A stretch of DNA of 64,000 bases, from positions 1 through 64,000 of the forward strand of contig NZ_BAJU01000003.1 in NCBI RefSeq assembly GCF_000613865.1, written 5' to 3'. The DNA is from Acetobacter okinawensis JCM 25146 (GTDB taxonomy: Bacteria > Pseudomonadota > Alphaproteobacteria > Acetobacterales > Acetobacteraceae). Made by a program: the position numbers and the translations under genes. Positions 1-9,277 of this stretch are shown one piece after another; positions within the stretch are counted from its first letter, which is position 1, and each line of letters opens with the position of its first letter. The notes beneath the pieces are model-generated. The model had not been told where the DNA came from, searched no databases, and saw nothing but the letters and a program-made list of their open reading frames with translations.

Positions 1-246
1 TTCCAAATAAAACAGATCACTCACGCTGTGGTGACAGACCTCCACATCACACCAATCCCGCGCAGCGGGTTCGTTCTGCCCCCATTTACTGACGAAGCAC
101 AGACGTCAATCACAATGATGTCGTTGGGCGAGACGACTCTAGTTAGTGATCCGGCTCGGTGTCAGTGTGCATATCGTCGCTCAGTTCACGATTGACCCAT
201 ATCCACAGAAACAGACGAGAGTGAGCTAGTCGTTCGTTAGATATGC

Positions 247-640
247 CTACCGTGATGCTGTTGCATACTGCTTTGGCGTAACCCCGAAATGTCGACGAAA
301 CTGATTGATTAAGTGGCTCTGGTCATAAAAGCCAACGCTCGTCGCCGTTTGCGCGGCACTTACGCCTTGAGCGAGCAGTGTCTTGGCGTGACCGAGCCGG
401 ATTTGTGTCAAGAATTGATGGACCGACAGTCCAGTCGCTGCACGAAAACTGCGCATGAGGTGATATTGGCTGATCCCAACGGCCGAAGCGACCTCATCGA
501 TGCGCAAATGTCCATGGAATGCGTCTGCGAGAAATGTCTGTGCTTTCCGGATATCGGCAGAACGCGATGCAGCTTTGACCGATTGTCCGCGCTCACTAGC
601 ATAGTGCGGGCGCCCGTAAAAAGGGGACGGATCAGGCCAT
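247..640 (-). pseudogene. AraC-family regulator, 3' remnant
   Basis: The C-terminal AraC DNA-binding domain is intact: two helix-turn-helix units, the second ending in the typical VGFYDQSHLINQFRRHFG motif. Upstream the same frame reads on through a linker (RPHYASERGQ, then SADIRKAQTFLADAF) that resembles the end of an AraC ligand-binding domain. An ATG or TTG start before the HTH gives only about 86 residues. Upstream of about 640 the sequence becomes IS5-type transposase on the other strand, so the N-terminal domain is gone. Probably a dead regulator; its target cannot be named. The first 246 bases of the window hold nothing I recognise. Confidence 0.75.
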
Positions 641-654
641 CGGGCGGCCCCGGG

Positions 655-1047
655 GCGGACTGACCACGAAAATCCATACCATTCTTGATGCCGCGGGGAA
701 GGCTGTGGCTCTTTCTTTGACGCCCGGATAAAGGGCCGACATCACTGAAGCAAAGCTATTGCTCAATGAAGTCGATTCCGTGTCCTTCATCGCCGACAAG
801 ACTTATGAAGTCGATCCCCTCATCGAAAATCTTGAAGATCGGGGGATCACACCGATTATTCCATCAAAGAGAAACCATATCTGTCCACGAAAAACCCGTT
901 TTTTGATTTATAAAAAACCGAAATATTATTGAGCGCTTCTTTGCCAGACTGAAGCTGTTCAGAGGCATTGCAACACGCTATGATAAGCGGAAATCAGTCT
1001 TCTGTGCAGCAGTGCTACTCGTCTCCGCTGTCATCGGAGCTAACTGA
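655..1047 (+). mobile_element. IS5-family transposase, degraded C-terminal part
   Basis: The plus-strand translation runs LTTKIHTILDAAGK, then ADITEAKLLL, IADKTYEVDPLIENL and ERFFARLKLFRGIATRYDKR, ending at the TGA at 1045-1047. This is the DDE C-terminal part of an IS5/IS1031-like transposase, including the final conserved E and the Y-rich RYDKR block. An in-frame TAA near 736 and a frame change near 930 break it, and the N-terminal half is missing. It abuts the AraC remnant, so insertion or deletion here probably destroyed that regulator. No clear terminal inverted repeat was identified. Confidence 0.8.
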
Positions 1048-1056
1048 CGATACGTC

Positions 1057-2409
1057 CTAGTCGTCCTGATCATCAGTCTGGGTTTCCAGATCAGGAAAAC
1101 GGATGGAAACACCAAAACCACGTTTTGTTCCGGCAAGGGGGGAATAGAGCAAGAGCGTGGCGTCCATTTGTTTGGCAATATTGCTGGCAATAGCCAGCCC
1201 CAGCCCACTGCCATGTACTGTATGACTTCCACGCACAAACGGGTTTGTTAATCTGGCAAGAGTTTCAGGGGGTAAAGCGGCACAGTCGTTCGTAATATCA
1301 ATACAGCCGTCAGGCAGAATGGTTACCACAACGGGTGTTGCGATATTGCGGTGTAACAGGGCATTTTCCAGAAGATTACGGATTAGAATACCCGTTGCAT
1401 CCATGTCTCCGTAAACAAATATTTTCGATATTCCATTTGTTTTTAAAATAATATGCACATCATCATACACATTGCACGAAAGGTCATCGACCAGAACGTG
1501 TATGACGGCCAAAAGATCAAAACGGTCTCGGCGGAATGCAATGCCGGACGATGCGCGCGATAATTGCAGCAGTTTTTCTACAGTCCGGGCTAGTCTGCGG
1601 GTCCGGCTGGCGATGAGTTCCACCCGTTCATCCAGCTCCGAGCCAGCGGGGAGCATACGACCGAGCATTTGCACCTGCGCCATAAGTGCCCCTAGTGGAT
1701 TACGGAGTTCATGGGCTGCACTGGCGGCAAAAGCACGTTCAGTTGATAAGGCAGTTTCCAGCCGTTCCATAAGCGTGTTGACGGAGCGCTGGATGGGGAG
1801 CAGCTCATCTGGCAGGTTCAGGGAGAGAATGGGGCGCAGGTTCCCGCTCCCACGGGCGCGCATTTCATCGTGCAGGCGGTCCATGGGGCGCAGGGCCCGG
1901 TGCACAATCAGACGTACCAGCAACCAGATGACCGGCATAAAAAGCAGCATCGGGACGATGGAAATCATGATGGCCCGTCGGACGGCTTCCTGTCGGTGGA
2001 ATGTAGGCTCTCCCACAAGAACATGATAGTGATCAGCCGAAGGGGCCGCGACATAAACGCGAAACTGCGCCACGTTGACAAACCCGACCTTGCCACCCTG
2101 CACAAACGGAGTGGTGGGGGCATTCTGTGAGCGCAGTACAATATGCCCCGTATCATCAAGCACCTGATACGCCAGTGTTCGGGGGCCAGCTTCTGGTAAC
2201 CATGCGACGGAAACAGAGGTCTGGTTGCGCATTCGGTCTGCTACAACTGTCTGCAGGCGTTCAGAGACTTCCTGCAAGGAATTATCCAGTCTTTCCGTCA
2301 CCTCATAACGGGTAAACCCACCCACGGCCGTGCTCAGCAGCAGCATGCCCAGCATGACCACCATCAAGATACCGCTGACAATGCGCGTTGAAAGCTTCCA
2401 GCTTTTCAT
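1057..2409 (-). CDS. Two-component sensor histidine kinase of the metal-efflux operon
   Basis: A 450-residue membrane kinase. There is an N-terminal membrane segment (about 10-33), a periplasmic sensor region of roughly 120 residues, a second membrane segment (about 150-172), a HAMP linker, a dimerisation/phosphoacceptor box AHELRNPL near residue 233, an N-box NLLENALLH near 343 and a G-box GSGLGLAI near 398. It matches the QseC/TctE/CusS-like HisKA-HATPase class. Its ATG overlaps the TGA of the upstream response regulator, so the two are translationally coupled. Sitting directly behind an RND efflux operon, it most likely senses periplasmic metal and phosphorylates the adjacent regulator; the metal is not shown by sequence. 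Confidence 0.93.
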   Translation of the reverse strand: MKSWKLSTRIVSGILMVVMLGMLLLSTAVGGFTRYEVTERLDNSLQEVSERLQTVVADRMRNQTSVSVAWLPEAGPRTLAYQVLDDTGHIVLRSQNAPTTPFVQGGKVGFVNVAQFRVYVAAPSADHYHVLVGEPTFHRQEAVRRAIMISIVPMLLFMPVIWLLVRLIVHRALRPMDRLHDEMRARGSGNLRPILSLNLPDELLPIQRSVNTLMERLETALSTERAFAASAAHELRNPLGALMAQVQMLGRMLPAGSELDERVELIASRTRRLARTVEKLLQLSRASSGIAFRRDRFDLLAVIHVLVDDLSCNVYDDVHIILKTNGISKIFVYGDMDATGILIRNLLENALLHRNIATPVVVTILPDGCIDITNDCAALPPETLARLTNPFVRGSHTVHGSGLGLAIASNIAKQMDATLLLYSPLAGTKRGFGVSIRFPDLETQTDDQDD

Positions 2410-3080
2410 GCGTTGTGCGTCTTGTCATTCAGGCAGTACCCACGGCCACGTATGGTTCGTATGGCCGTATTCCCTACCTTTCTGCGCAAACGGCTGATAA
2501 AAACCTCCACGGTGTTACTGTCCACCTCATGGTCGAGGGCGTAGAGTGCTGTATCAATCTGCTGGCGCGAATAAATCCTGCCCGGATTGCGTGATAGCAG
2601 TTCCATGATAGCCCACTCACGGGCTGTCAGGTCCAGTCTCTGTTTATTGCGTGCGACTGATTGGTTTTCGCGGTCAATGGTCAGTTCACCAAGGTAATGG
2701 ATCACCTGCTTACGAGGTGCAACATATCTGCGCGCGACAGCCGCAATCCGCGCAACCAGTTCGTTCAGATCATATGGTTTGACAATGTAATCATCCGCCC
2801 CATCAGACAGGCCCGTAATCCGGTCACTAATCTGGTCTTCTGCCGTGGTAATCAGGATGGCAACATTGTGGGATGTCTGGCGGATTCCACGCAGTAATTC
2901 GCGTCCATGGCCGTCTGGTAATCCCATATCCAGCAAGATAAAGTCATACTCTACCGTAGCAAGGGCTGCCCAGGCGTCCTCCAGTGTCATGAACCAGTCC
3001 ACGGCATGCCCTTCCAGGCTAATCCGTTCCTGTACTGCCGCTCCCAGATCCTGTTCATCTTCAACGATAAGGATACGCAT
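2406..3080 (-). CDS. OmpR/PhoB-type response regulator
   Basis: A 224-residue regulator starting MRILIVEDEQ. The receiver domain has the acidic pair (ED), the phosphoacceptor Asp in LLDMGLPDGHG, the conserved Thr in LITTAED and Lys in IVKPYD. The C-terminal winged helix carries LTAREWAIMELL and a VEVFISRLRRKV recognition region. A longer frame exists upstream (to 3113), but the ATG at 3080 begins the canonical receiver fold. The start lies 20 bp inside the end of the RND pump gene, and the stop overlaps the kinase ATG, so pump and two-component system are one transcription unit. It probably activates this efflux operon. Confidence 0.93.
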   Translation of the reverse strand: MRILIVEDEQDLGAAVQERISLEGHAVDWFMTLEDAWAALATVEYDFILLDMGLPDGHGRELLRGIRQTSHNVAILITTAEDQISDRITGLSDGADDYIVKPYDLNELVARIAAVARRYVAPRKQVIHYLGELTIDRENQSVARNKQRLDLTAREWAIMELLSRNPGRIYSRQQIDTALYALDHEVDSNTVEVFISRLRRKVGNTAIRTIRGRGYCLNDKTHNA

Positions 3081-6000
3081 TAACTCTGCTCCTTTTCCCG
3101 CACGGTCCGGCATATAGCAAGGGGAGCACCAGAAGCGTCAGCAGAGTGGAGGATACAAGCCCACCGATGACAACACTGGCCAATGGCCGTTCCACTTCTG
3201 CTCCGGCACTCTGGGAAAACGCCATGGGGAAAAATCCGAGGCTTGCCACAAGAGCCGTAGCCATGACCGGCCGGAAGCGCGACTGGGCAGCCCTGAAAGC
3301 AGCCTGGGCAACCTGCATGCCTCTGGCGCGCAAAGCTGATATTTCACTGACCAGCACAACACCATTGAGAATAGCAACACCAAACAGGGCAATGAACCCG
3401 ATGCCTGCAGAAATACTGAACGGCATCCCCCTGAGTGTGAGGGCAATAACGCCGCCGGTTGCAGCTACCGGCAGGTTGATAAACACGAGCAGGGCCGGAA
3501 GTAGGGCACCAAATGCGAGAACCAGCAACGCAAAGATCAGCCCCAGAGCAATGGGCAGAACAAGCTCCAGCCGACGTGTGGCAGATTGCAGGTTCTGGAA
3601 CTGACCCTGCCATTCCATTGTGTAACCTGCAGGGAGTTTGACCTCCTGCCTGACGCGGGCCTGTGCCTGCGCCACGTAGGAAGCAAGGTCCCGGCCCCTG
3701 ACATTAGCCTGTATGACCATGCGCCTGCGCACCCTGTCCCTGCTGATGCGTGGTGGACCGTCCACCTCATGCACATGCGCAACCTGTGACAGCATGACAC
3801 GCCCCAGACCATCGGCCCGCCGGATCTGTAGTGCGCTGATAGCAGCAATGGACGCGACCTGACGGGCATCAAACCGGACCTGGGTGCTGATCATGGCATT
3901 ACCCACAGTCACAGGGTGCCCTATGTGGCCACCGACAGCTTCTACCGTATCCAGAATATCCTGCATGGCAACATTCCGGCTGGCCGCCTGAATGCGGTCC
4001 ACGTCAATGACAATCAGCGGCACGGTGCCATCACCCGCAGGGGCTACGTCTGCTGCTCCCTGCACGCCAGACATGACCGCAGCCACCTGATCGCCTAATC
4101 TGGCAAGGGTTTGCAGGTTGTCACCATAAATGGAAACAGCAATCTGGGTTCTGACACCCGACAGAAGGTCGTCCATACGCATCTGGACAGGCTGGCTCCA
4201 TGAGTAAAGCGCATCGGGAAGTTCCCGCCGCAGGGTTTCATCCATTGCGGCAACCAGTCCGGCCTGAGTGTGTGCGGTTTTCCATGTTGAAGGGTCATTG
4301 AGGAAAATAAAACTGTCTGTTTCATTCACGCCCATTGGGTCGGTTGGTATGGCGGAGGTGCCAGTATTGCTGACCACGGCTTTGACCTCAGGAAAACGGC
4401 GGAGGATCTGCTCCTGCAGAGAAACGGATGCAAGTACCGTGTTTAAGGATGCCGAAGGAAGGCGCGTTGTTGTTACTGTGAGCGCCCCTTCATCCAGTTG
4501 GGGAATAAACTCTCCGCCCAGCCGCATTGCCAATCCGGCGGAGAGCACCAGAATGGCCAGAGTGCCACCAAACAGAATGCGGGGATGGTCTTTCCCCCAT
4601 TTGACCATGATGGCGTATGGCGCGCGCAGGGTGGTTATCAGATACGTCTCGCCTTTGGGGTGCACACGTCCCAGCAGCAAAACGGAAAGAACGGGAACAC
4701 AGGTAAAGCAGTACAGCAGGGAAGCCAGAAGCGCCATAATCACAGTCTGCGCCATAGGGCGAAACATATGTCCTTCTATGCCCTGTAACGTCAGCACCGG
4801 CAGATACACCATGATGATAACAAGTATGGCAAACCCTACCGGGCGTATGACCTGTTGCACGGATGAGATAACCAGAGCCGTGAAGTCCACATCAGGTTCT
4901 TCTTCCCGTCGTGCGAGAATATGCTCGACAACAACAAGAGAGCCATCAACAATCATGCCAAAATCAATGGCGCCAAGGCTCAGCAGATTGGCTGAAATGC
5001 CAAAATACCGCATGCCAGCCATGGTTGTGACAAGAGCGACCGGAATAACGGATGCAATAACCAGAGCCGCCCGCCAGTTGCCGATCACGACAATCAGCAC
5101 GCCCAGCACCAGCACGGCCCCCATAAGTAGGTTGTCGCGCACAGTGGCAATGGTGGTGCCGGTCAATGTGGCGCGGGTGTAATAGGGGTCAAGCGTAACG
5201 CCTTCCGGCAGGGATTGCCGGATGCGGGGCAGGGCGTCCTTTATGGCCGCCAGCGTTGCATTCGAGCTTGCCCCGCTTTCCATCATCACTACACCAATGA
5301 CGATTTCACCCTGTCCATCGCGGGTGACTGCGCCAAGGCGGGTGCGCACTCCCATGCCAACGTGCCCAAGGTCTCGCAGGCGCAGGATGGAACCATCGCT
5401 GTTGCTTCGGACAGGAATGTTCGCAAAATCATCTAGGTCGCGCACCAGACCACGACCGACAACAATCTGCTGCTCCGCATGGTGTGTAATCCACCCACCA
5501 CCAGATGCGGCATTGTTGCCATCTATCGCGCGGTAGACGTCTCCAGCAGAAAGATTGCTGGCAACCAGTCGTGCCTGGTCCAGTGTGACTTCATATGTTT
5601 CCTCTCCACCCCCGTTCACGTTTACATCCACCACACCGGGCACCAGACGCATCTGGGGCACCACGACCCAGTTCATCAGGCGGTTCAGTTCTGTCAGTGA
5701 ATGCCCCGCTCCCTTGATCTGGAATTGCATGATCTCACCCATGCCGGTGGCAAGTGGCCCCATGCTGAGTGTAATACCGGGGACGGATATGGTCGTACGG
5801 GCCTGCTGCATCCGTTCATTAACACGTGTGCGATCGAGGTTGATGTCCGTATCATCGGCAAACTGTGCGTAAACGACCGAAACCCCACTGCGGGAAACAG
5901 AACGTAGATCCGTCATGCCGGGAATGCCGGTCATGCTTGTTTCCACGGGGAATGTAATCAGTTTTTCCACCTCTTCGGTCGCAAGACCAGGGGCGACAAC

Positions 6001-6150
6001 AGACACAAGGACCTGCTTGGGAGAAATATCGGGCACGGCTTCCACCGGCAGACCCATGACCACCATAACTCCGGCAGCCATGAACAGGCTCAGCCCCCCC
6101 ATGACCAGCAGACGGCTGCGCAGCAATGCGTGCAGGTATTTGAGCACCAT
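3061..6150 (-). CDS. czcA: Heavy-metal RND efflux pump (CzcA/CnrA class)
   Basis: At 1029 residues this is full length for a heavy-metal RND transporter: an N-terminal membrane helix, two large periplasmic loops, and two blocks of about six helices. The proton-relay helix reads DFGMIVDGSLVVVEH, the D-x6-D-x6-E pattern known for CzcA/CnrA-type pumps (Zn, Co, Cd, Ni) and unlike the CusA pattern for Cu/Ag. It is the inner-membrane engine of a tripartite system with the adaptor and outer membrane factor encoded just upstream. Its ATG shares a base with the adaptor's TGA (TGATG), indicating coupling. Substrate is inferred from the motif and from the neighbouring ZntA-type ATPase, not proven. Confidence 0.92.
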   Translation of the reverse strand: MVLKYLHALLRSRLLVMGGLSLFMAAGVMVVMGLPVEAVPDISPKQVLVSVVAPGLATEEVEKLITFPVETSMTGIPGMTDLRSVSRSGVSVVYAQFADDTDINLDRTRVNERMQQARTTISVPGITLSMGPLATGMGEIMQFQIKGAGHSLTELNRLMNWVVVPQMRLVPGVVDVNVNGGGEETYEVTLDQARLVASNLSAGDVYRAIDGNNAASGGGWITHHAEQQIVVGRGLVRDLDDFANIPVRSNSDGSILRLRDLGHVGMGVRTRLGAVTRDGQGEIVIGVVMMESGASSNATLAAIKDALPRIRQSLPEGVTLDPYYTRATLTGTTIATVRDNLLMGAVLVLGVLIVVIGNWRAALVIASVIPVALVTTMAGMRYFGISANLLSLGAIDFGMIVDGSLVVVEHILARREEEPDVDFTALVISSVQQVIRPVGFAILVIIMVYLPVLTLQGIEGHMFRPMAQTVIMALLASLLYCFTCVPVLSVLLLGRVHPKGETYLITTLRAPYAIMVKWGKDHPRILFGGTLAILVLSAGLAMRLGGEFIPQLDEGALTVTTTRLPSASLNTVLASVSLQEQILRRFPEVKAVVSNTGTSAIPTDPMGVNETDSFIFLNDPSTWKTAHTQAGLVAAMDETLRRELPDALYSWSQPVQMRMDDLLSGVRTQIAVSIYGDNLQTLARLGDQVAAVMSGVQGAADVAPAGDGTVPLIVIDVDRIQAASRNVAMQDILDTVEAVGGHIGHPVTVGNAMISTQVRFDARQVASIAAISALQIRRADGLGRVMLSQVAHVHEVDGPPRISRDRVRRRMVIQANVRGRDLASYVAQAQARVRQEVKLPAGYTMEWQGQFQNLQSATRRLELVLPIALGLIFALLVLAFGALLPALLVFINLPVAATGGVIALTLRGMPFSISAGIGFIALFGVAILNGVVLVSEISALRARGMQVAQAAFRAAQSRFRPVMATALVASLGFFPMAFSQSAGAEVERPLASVVIGGLVSSTLLTLLVLPLLYAGPCGKRSRVNAYPYR

Positions 6151-7301
6151 CAGTCCGCGTCCATTCCGGCCAGCTCCACAACGGAGCGCAATGCAAAGCT
6201 GCCGTGGGCTACAACGTGTTCCCCTTCCTTCAGCCCTGTGTGGATAACGGCCTGCTCACCATTGTCCATGGCTACATCCACCACAACCGGATGGTAATGT
6301 GTGTTGTCTTTCTGGATAAACACAACGGACTGACCAGAAATTTTCTGTATGGCTTCGGAGGGCACGACAAGCCCCCGGACACCGTCTTTTCCAGCAAGTG
6401 TTCCATTGAGCACCATACCGGGTACCAGTGCGCCAGTCGGATTGGGAACAATGCTGATCAGCCTGACCAGCCCCGTAAGGGCACTGGCCATTGCGCCCAC
6501 CGTATTGATGTGTGAGATAACCGGCCCTGCTGTCGTTACCGTGCTCTGCTGGGCACCGGGCTGAATATGCGCTGCCTGCTCTGGCGTCACATCGGAGACA
6601 ACCCATACGCTGGAAAGGTCCGCCAGTGTCATGACATCCTGTGCGGGAGAAAGGTCTGCCGCAACGCTAATATCCAGTGTCTGCACCACTCCATCCACAG
6701 GGGCAATCAGGGTAGACGTTTCGTCCCGGCCTTTACGTGCGCCCTGTTCCGAAACCGAGTTGAACTCCTCCTTGAAGCGATGGCCCAGCGTATCCGCATC
6801 GGCCTGACGGGTCCGCACATTGGCATTGGCCTGCGCCAGCGCATCCTGTCTGCGGTGTAACTCGGCAATGGATACGGCCTGCCCCGCCAGCAGCTGTGCA
6901 CGCTGTACAGCCTGTGCTGCATCATGCTGTGCTGCAATGGCAGCGGTCAGGGCTGCCTGTATCTGTGCATCCTGCAACTGGGCGGCGTGCAGGGAATGGT
7001 TCTGATAACGTAGTAATGGCTGCCCTTGGCGTACATGTGTTCCGGGCTGTACCAGCACCGCGAGCACCTTACCACTGCCTACGGGGTGAATGTGCACAAG
7101 CCGCGTGGTGTCGGGCATGACCTGACAGACGACCGGTATGCTCGGAAAAACCGTGCCAGATGCAACGGGAAAGACCGTAATCCCTTCATGGCTGACCGCT
7201 GCGGCATCAAGGGAGATATCGGCTGGTAACGCCTGTTCTGCGGCATAGGCGGCAAACTGCGGGAAGGCGCTTGCAAAACAAAGGAGCAGGAGTTTTTTCA
7301 T
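6150..7301 (-). CDS. czcB: Periplasmic adaptor (membrane fusion) protein of RND efflux
   Basis: A 383-residue HlyD/CzcB-type adaptor. An N-terminal signal peptide (MKKLLLLCFASAFPQFAAYA) is followed by a lipoyl-like half (VGSGKVLAVLVQPGTHVRQG), an alpha-helical hairpin rich in Ala and Gln (about 105-185), the second lipoyl half (TLIAPVDGVVQTLDI) and beta-barrel and proximal domains. The ATG at 7301 is preferred over an upstream in-frame start because it overlaps the outer-membrane-factor stop (ATGA) and begins the signal peptide. It links the pump to the outer membrane channel. No His-rich N-terminal metal-binding extension like that of some CzcB proteins is seen. Confidence 0.9.
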   Translation of the reverse strand: MKKLLLLCFASAFPQFAAYAAEQALPADISLDAAAVSHEGITVFPVASGTVFPSIPVVCQVMPDTTRLVHIHPVGSGKVLAVLVQPGTHVRQGQPLLRYQNHSLHAAQLQDAQIQAALTAAIAAQHDAAQAVQRAQLLAGQAVSIAELHRRQDALAQANANVRTRQADADTLGHRFKEEFNSVSEQGARKGRDETSTLIAPVDGVVQTLDISVAADLSPAQDVMTLADLSSVWVVSDVTPEQAAHIQPGAQQSTVTTAGPVISHINTVGAMASALTGLVRLISIVPNPTGALVPGMVLNGTLAGKDGVRGLVVPSEAIQKISGQSVVFIQKDNTHYHPVVVDVAMDNGEQAVIHTGLKEGEHVVAHGSFALRSVVELAGMDAD

Positions 7302-8533
7302 GGCACAACGCCCATGGCCAGCAGCATGCGGATGGTTGCAACACGCCATTCAATGTCTGCCCGTGCACTGGCCATCTGGGCGTTGCAGGCTTCCTGCCGG
7401 GCTTGCAGGGCCGTATTCAAGGCGACTTCACCAACCCGCCATGCCCGCTCCTGCGCTACGGCACGTTTTTCCAGACTGTCTGCGGCTGTGCGCATGGTCT
7501 GTCGGGCGGTTGTTGCCGCCATAAGACGCTCGCGGACCCGCGTAATTTCCAGATGCACCATGCGGCGCGCCTGCATTTCCTCACTATTGGCCGTGGCCAA
7601 CCGGTTGCTGGCTTCGGACATCATGGGCGTATTGCGCACTTCACTCGGCAACGGAACGCTGAAGTTAATGCCTACACGGTCATCCCAGGGGCTGCCGTAT
7701 TGTTTTTCATGGATGGCATCAATGCCAATTTCTGGATTAGGCATAAAAGACCGGCGCGCCAGCTTCATGTTTGCTTCCGCAGCTTCAACATTATGGCGCA
7801 CGACTTTTATGCGTGGGTCGTTCTCTTCCATATCATGCGGGTCCACAAAACGTGCATGTGCCAGCCCATCACCGCTGTTAAAGTCCACTTCACTGGCACG
7901 CCCCAGCAGGACTTCCTGCTCGGCAAGGGCATTATTCATGGCCTCTTGCGCCAGTGTCTGTTCATTACGGGCATTTTCCAGTCCTGCCTGTGCCATCTGG
8001 CTGTCCGAAAGAGCCAGTTCGCCTGCGTGCACCGCGTGCGTCACATTCTGGTTGATCCGGCTTGTGGCGCTGTACAGCGCGTTTGCTACATTCAGGCGCG
8101 CCTGCGCGATCTGCAATGCTGCGGCAGCTTCCAGCACTTTGATCGAAAGCACCATATGCTCGACGTTAAGCTGCTCATTAATGGATTCAGATTCCGCCCC
8201 CGCGACCTCGCGGGTAGCGCTACCTTGCCCGGGCAGCCAGAGCGGTACGGACAGACCGCCCTGATAGGTTGTGTATCCCTCATTACTGCCTATGGCATGG
8301 TCATCCATATACTCACCCGAGAGTGTTGGCCCGCCCGCAAACCAGGAACCAGCCGCACTGACACGTGCTTTAGCGGAATGATGCCCCACCTGAAGTGCCT
8401 TACGCACGGGGTCAATGCTCCAGGCCACGCTGACTGCATCATGGAAAGACAGCGCTTTTTGCGGTGTCTGGGCCTGAAGGGAGGGCATGCCTATGCCCCA
8501 GCAAGCCACACTTAAAAACAGGACAAGCCGCAT
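7298..8533 (-). CDS. czcC: TolC-like outer membrane efflux factor
   Basis: About 411 residues with a signal peptide (MRLVLFLSVACWGIGMPSLQA) and two repeated coiled-coil/beta segments typical of the outer membrane efflux protein family. Long Ala/Gln/Glu-rich helices occupy about 90-200 and 250-400. A GTG start at 8545 (four residues longer) is also possible; neither has a strong ribosome-binding site. It precedes the adaptor gene with an ATGA overlap. It would form the outer membrane exit duct for the CzcA-type pump. Antisense open frames across this gene are shadows. Confidence 0.88.
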   Translation of the reverse strand: MRLVLFLSVACWGIGMPSLQAQTPQKALSFHDAVSVAWSIDPVRKALQVGHHSAKARVSAAGSWFAGGPTLSGEYMDDHAIGSNEGYTTYQGGLSVPLWLPGQGSATREVAGAESESINEQLNVEHMVLSIKVLEAAAALQIAQARLNVANALYSATSRINQNVTHAVHAGELALSDSQMAQAGLENARNEQTLAQEAMNNALAEQEVLLGRASEVDFNSGDGLAHARFVDPHDMEENDPRIKVVRHNVEAAEANMKLARRSFMPNPEIGIDAIHEKQYGSPWDDRVGINFSVPLPSEVRNTPMMSEASNRLATANSEEMQARRMVHLEITRVRERLMAATTARQTMRTAADSLEKRAVAQERAWRVGEVALNTALQARQEACNAQMASARADIEWRVATIRMLLAMGVVP

Positions 8534-8552
8534 TGGATGACTCACGTCCCAA

Positions 8553-9068
8553 TCATTGAGGAATAATTGGCTTGTTATGCGTCACGCGTGCCGCCAGATC
8601 GTTCCATAAATTCGTGGTCACGAGGTTTATGTCTGCTTTGACTGACGAGGGGGATTGTGTACGAGAGAAAGAGGAGAGGGACATCCGCTCGCCAATCACA
8701 AATCGTCCTTGGGCATACAGCATGGCGGAGATTGTTCCCTGCCGCCCTTGCCCCAACGGTCGTTTGACGGTGATCCGCATATGTGGAGGTGGGGCTGCTA
8801 TAGTCTCAAATGCCTGCACTTGCAGGGCACCGGAAGGACAGGCAACCCCACCCAATACTGCTTCACGCAATACGGAAAATGGGTAACCACCATAGGTGCC
8901 ATCAATATGCAGGCTAATGCCTTGCCCGATAGTTTTGCAAATATCTTCTGTAGCATCGTTTGCATGGGCCAGTCGGGGGCTCGTGCAAACCAGACTCAGG
9001 ATGATTACCCCATAACGGGCGAGCTGGATTGCGCTGTTGGTCTGTTCTCGTTTGTTAGTCACGTTCAT
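8553..9068 (-). CDS. Small exported protein of unknown function, efflux operon leader
   Basis: About 171 residues. The ATG at 9068 has AGGA eight bases upstream and starts a long N-region followed by a hydrophobic stretch (YGVIILSLVCTSPRLAHA), a likely signal peptide with cleavage after AHA. The mature part has two Cys (DICKTIG and GVACPSG), so a disulfide is possible, and no domain I recognise. It ends about 20 bp before the outer membrane factor and is co-oriented, so it is probably the first gene of the czc-like operon. The position suggests a periplasmic accessory protein, by context only. A longer in-frame start at 9188 exists but lacks a signal sequence at its N-terminus. Confidence 0.6.
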   Translation of the reverse strand: MNVTNKREQTNSAIQLARYGVIILSLVCTSPRLAHANDATEDICKTIGQGISLHIDGTYGGYPFSVLREAVLGGVACPSGALQVQAFETIAAPPPHMRITVKRPLGQGRQGTISAMLYAQGRFVIGERMSLSSFSRTQSPSSVKADINLVTTNLWNDLAARVTHNKPIIPQ

Positions 9069-9182
9069 GTCATCCTGTTGAAAGTCATAACCTTCATAAC
9101 AGAGGAAAATGACGTGAACCTGAACGGCAGGGAAAAGGTAGAAAATCAGGCTCGCAGGGTATAGCGACTGTTTGCCTATGTC

Positions 9183-9270
9183 AGGCATGAGAGTGTAGGC
9201 CGACGACCCTTGCTCTCATGCCTATTTTGCCCCTTGCCTTTTGTTGCTGGAGCATCAAAGGGCAAGGGCA
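9183..9270. repeat. Two tandem inverted repeats between zntA and the efflux operon
   Basis: First repeat: AGGCATGAGAG at 9183-9193 pairs perfectly with CTCTCATGCCT at 9213-9223. Second: TGCCCCTTGCCTTTTG at 9228-9243 pairs with CAAAGGGCAAGGGCA at 9256-9270 with small bulges. They lie downstream of the ATPase stop and upstream of the small exported protein gene. On the minus strand no U-run follows either stem; on the plus strand a T7 run follows the second at some distance. Possibly transcription-insulating hairpins or an attenuator for the minus-strand operon. Confidence 0.55.
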
Positions 9271-9277
9271 GGCTCTC

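Noticed and set aside
3061-6150. Copper/silver pump CusA
   Set aside because: The proton-relay helix has the DFG-x3-DG-x5-E pattern of CzcA/CnrA-type pumps rather than the CusA pattern.
7271-8515. Long plus-strand open frame (414 residues)
   Set aside because: It is fully antisense to the outer membrane efflux gene, has no domain and unlikely composition; a shadow frame.
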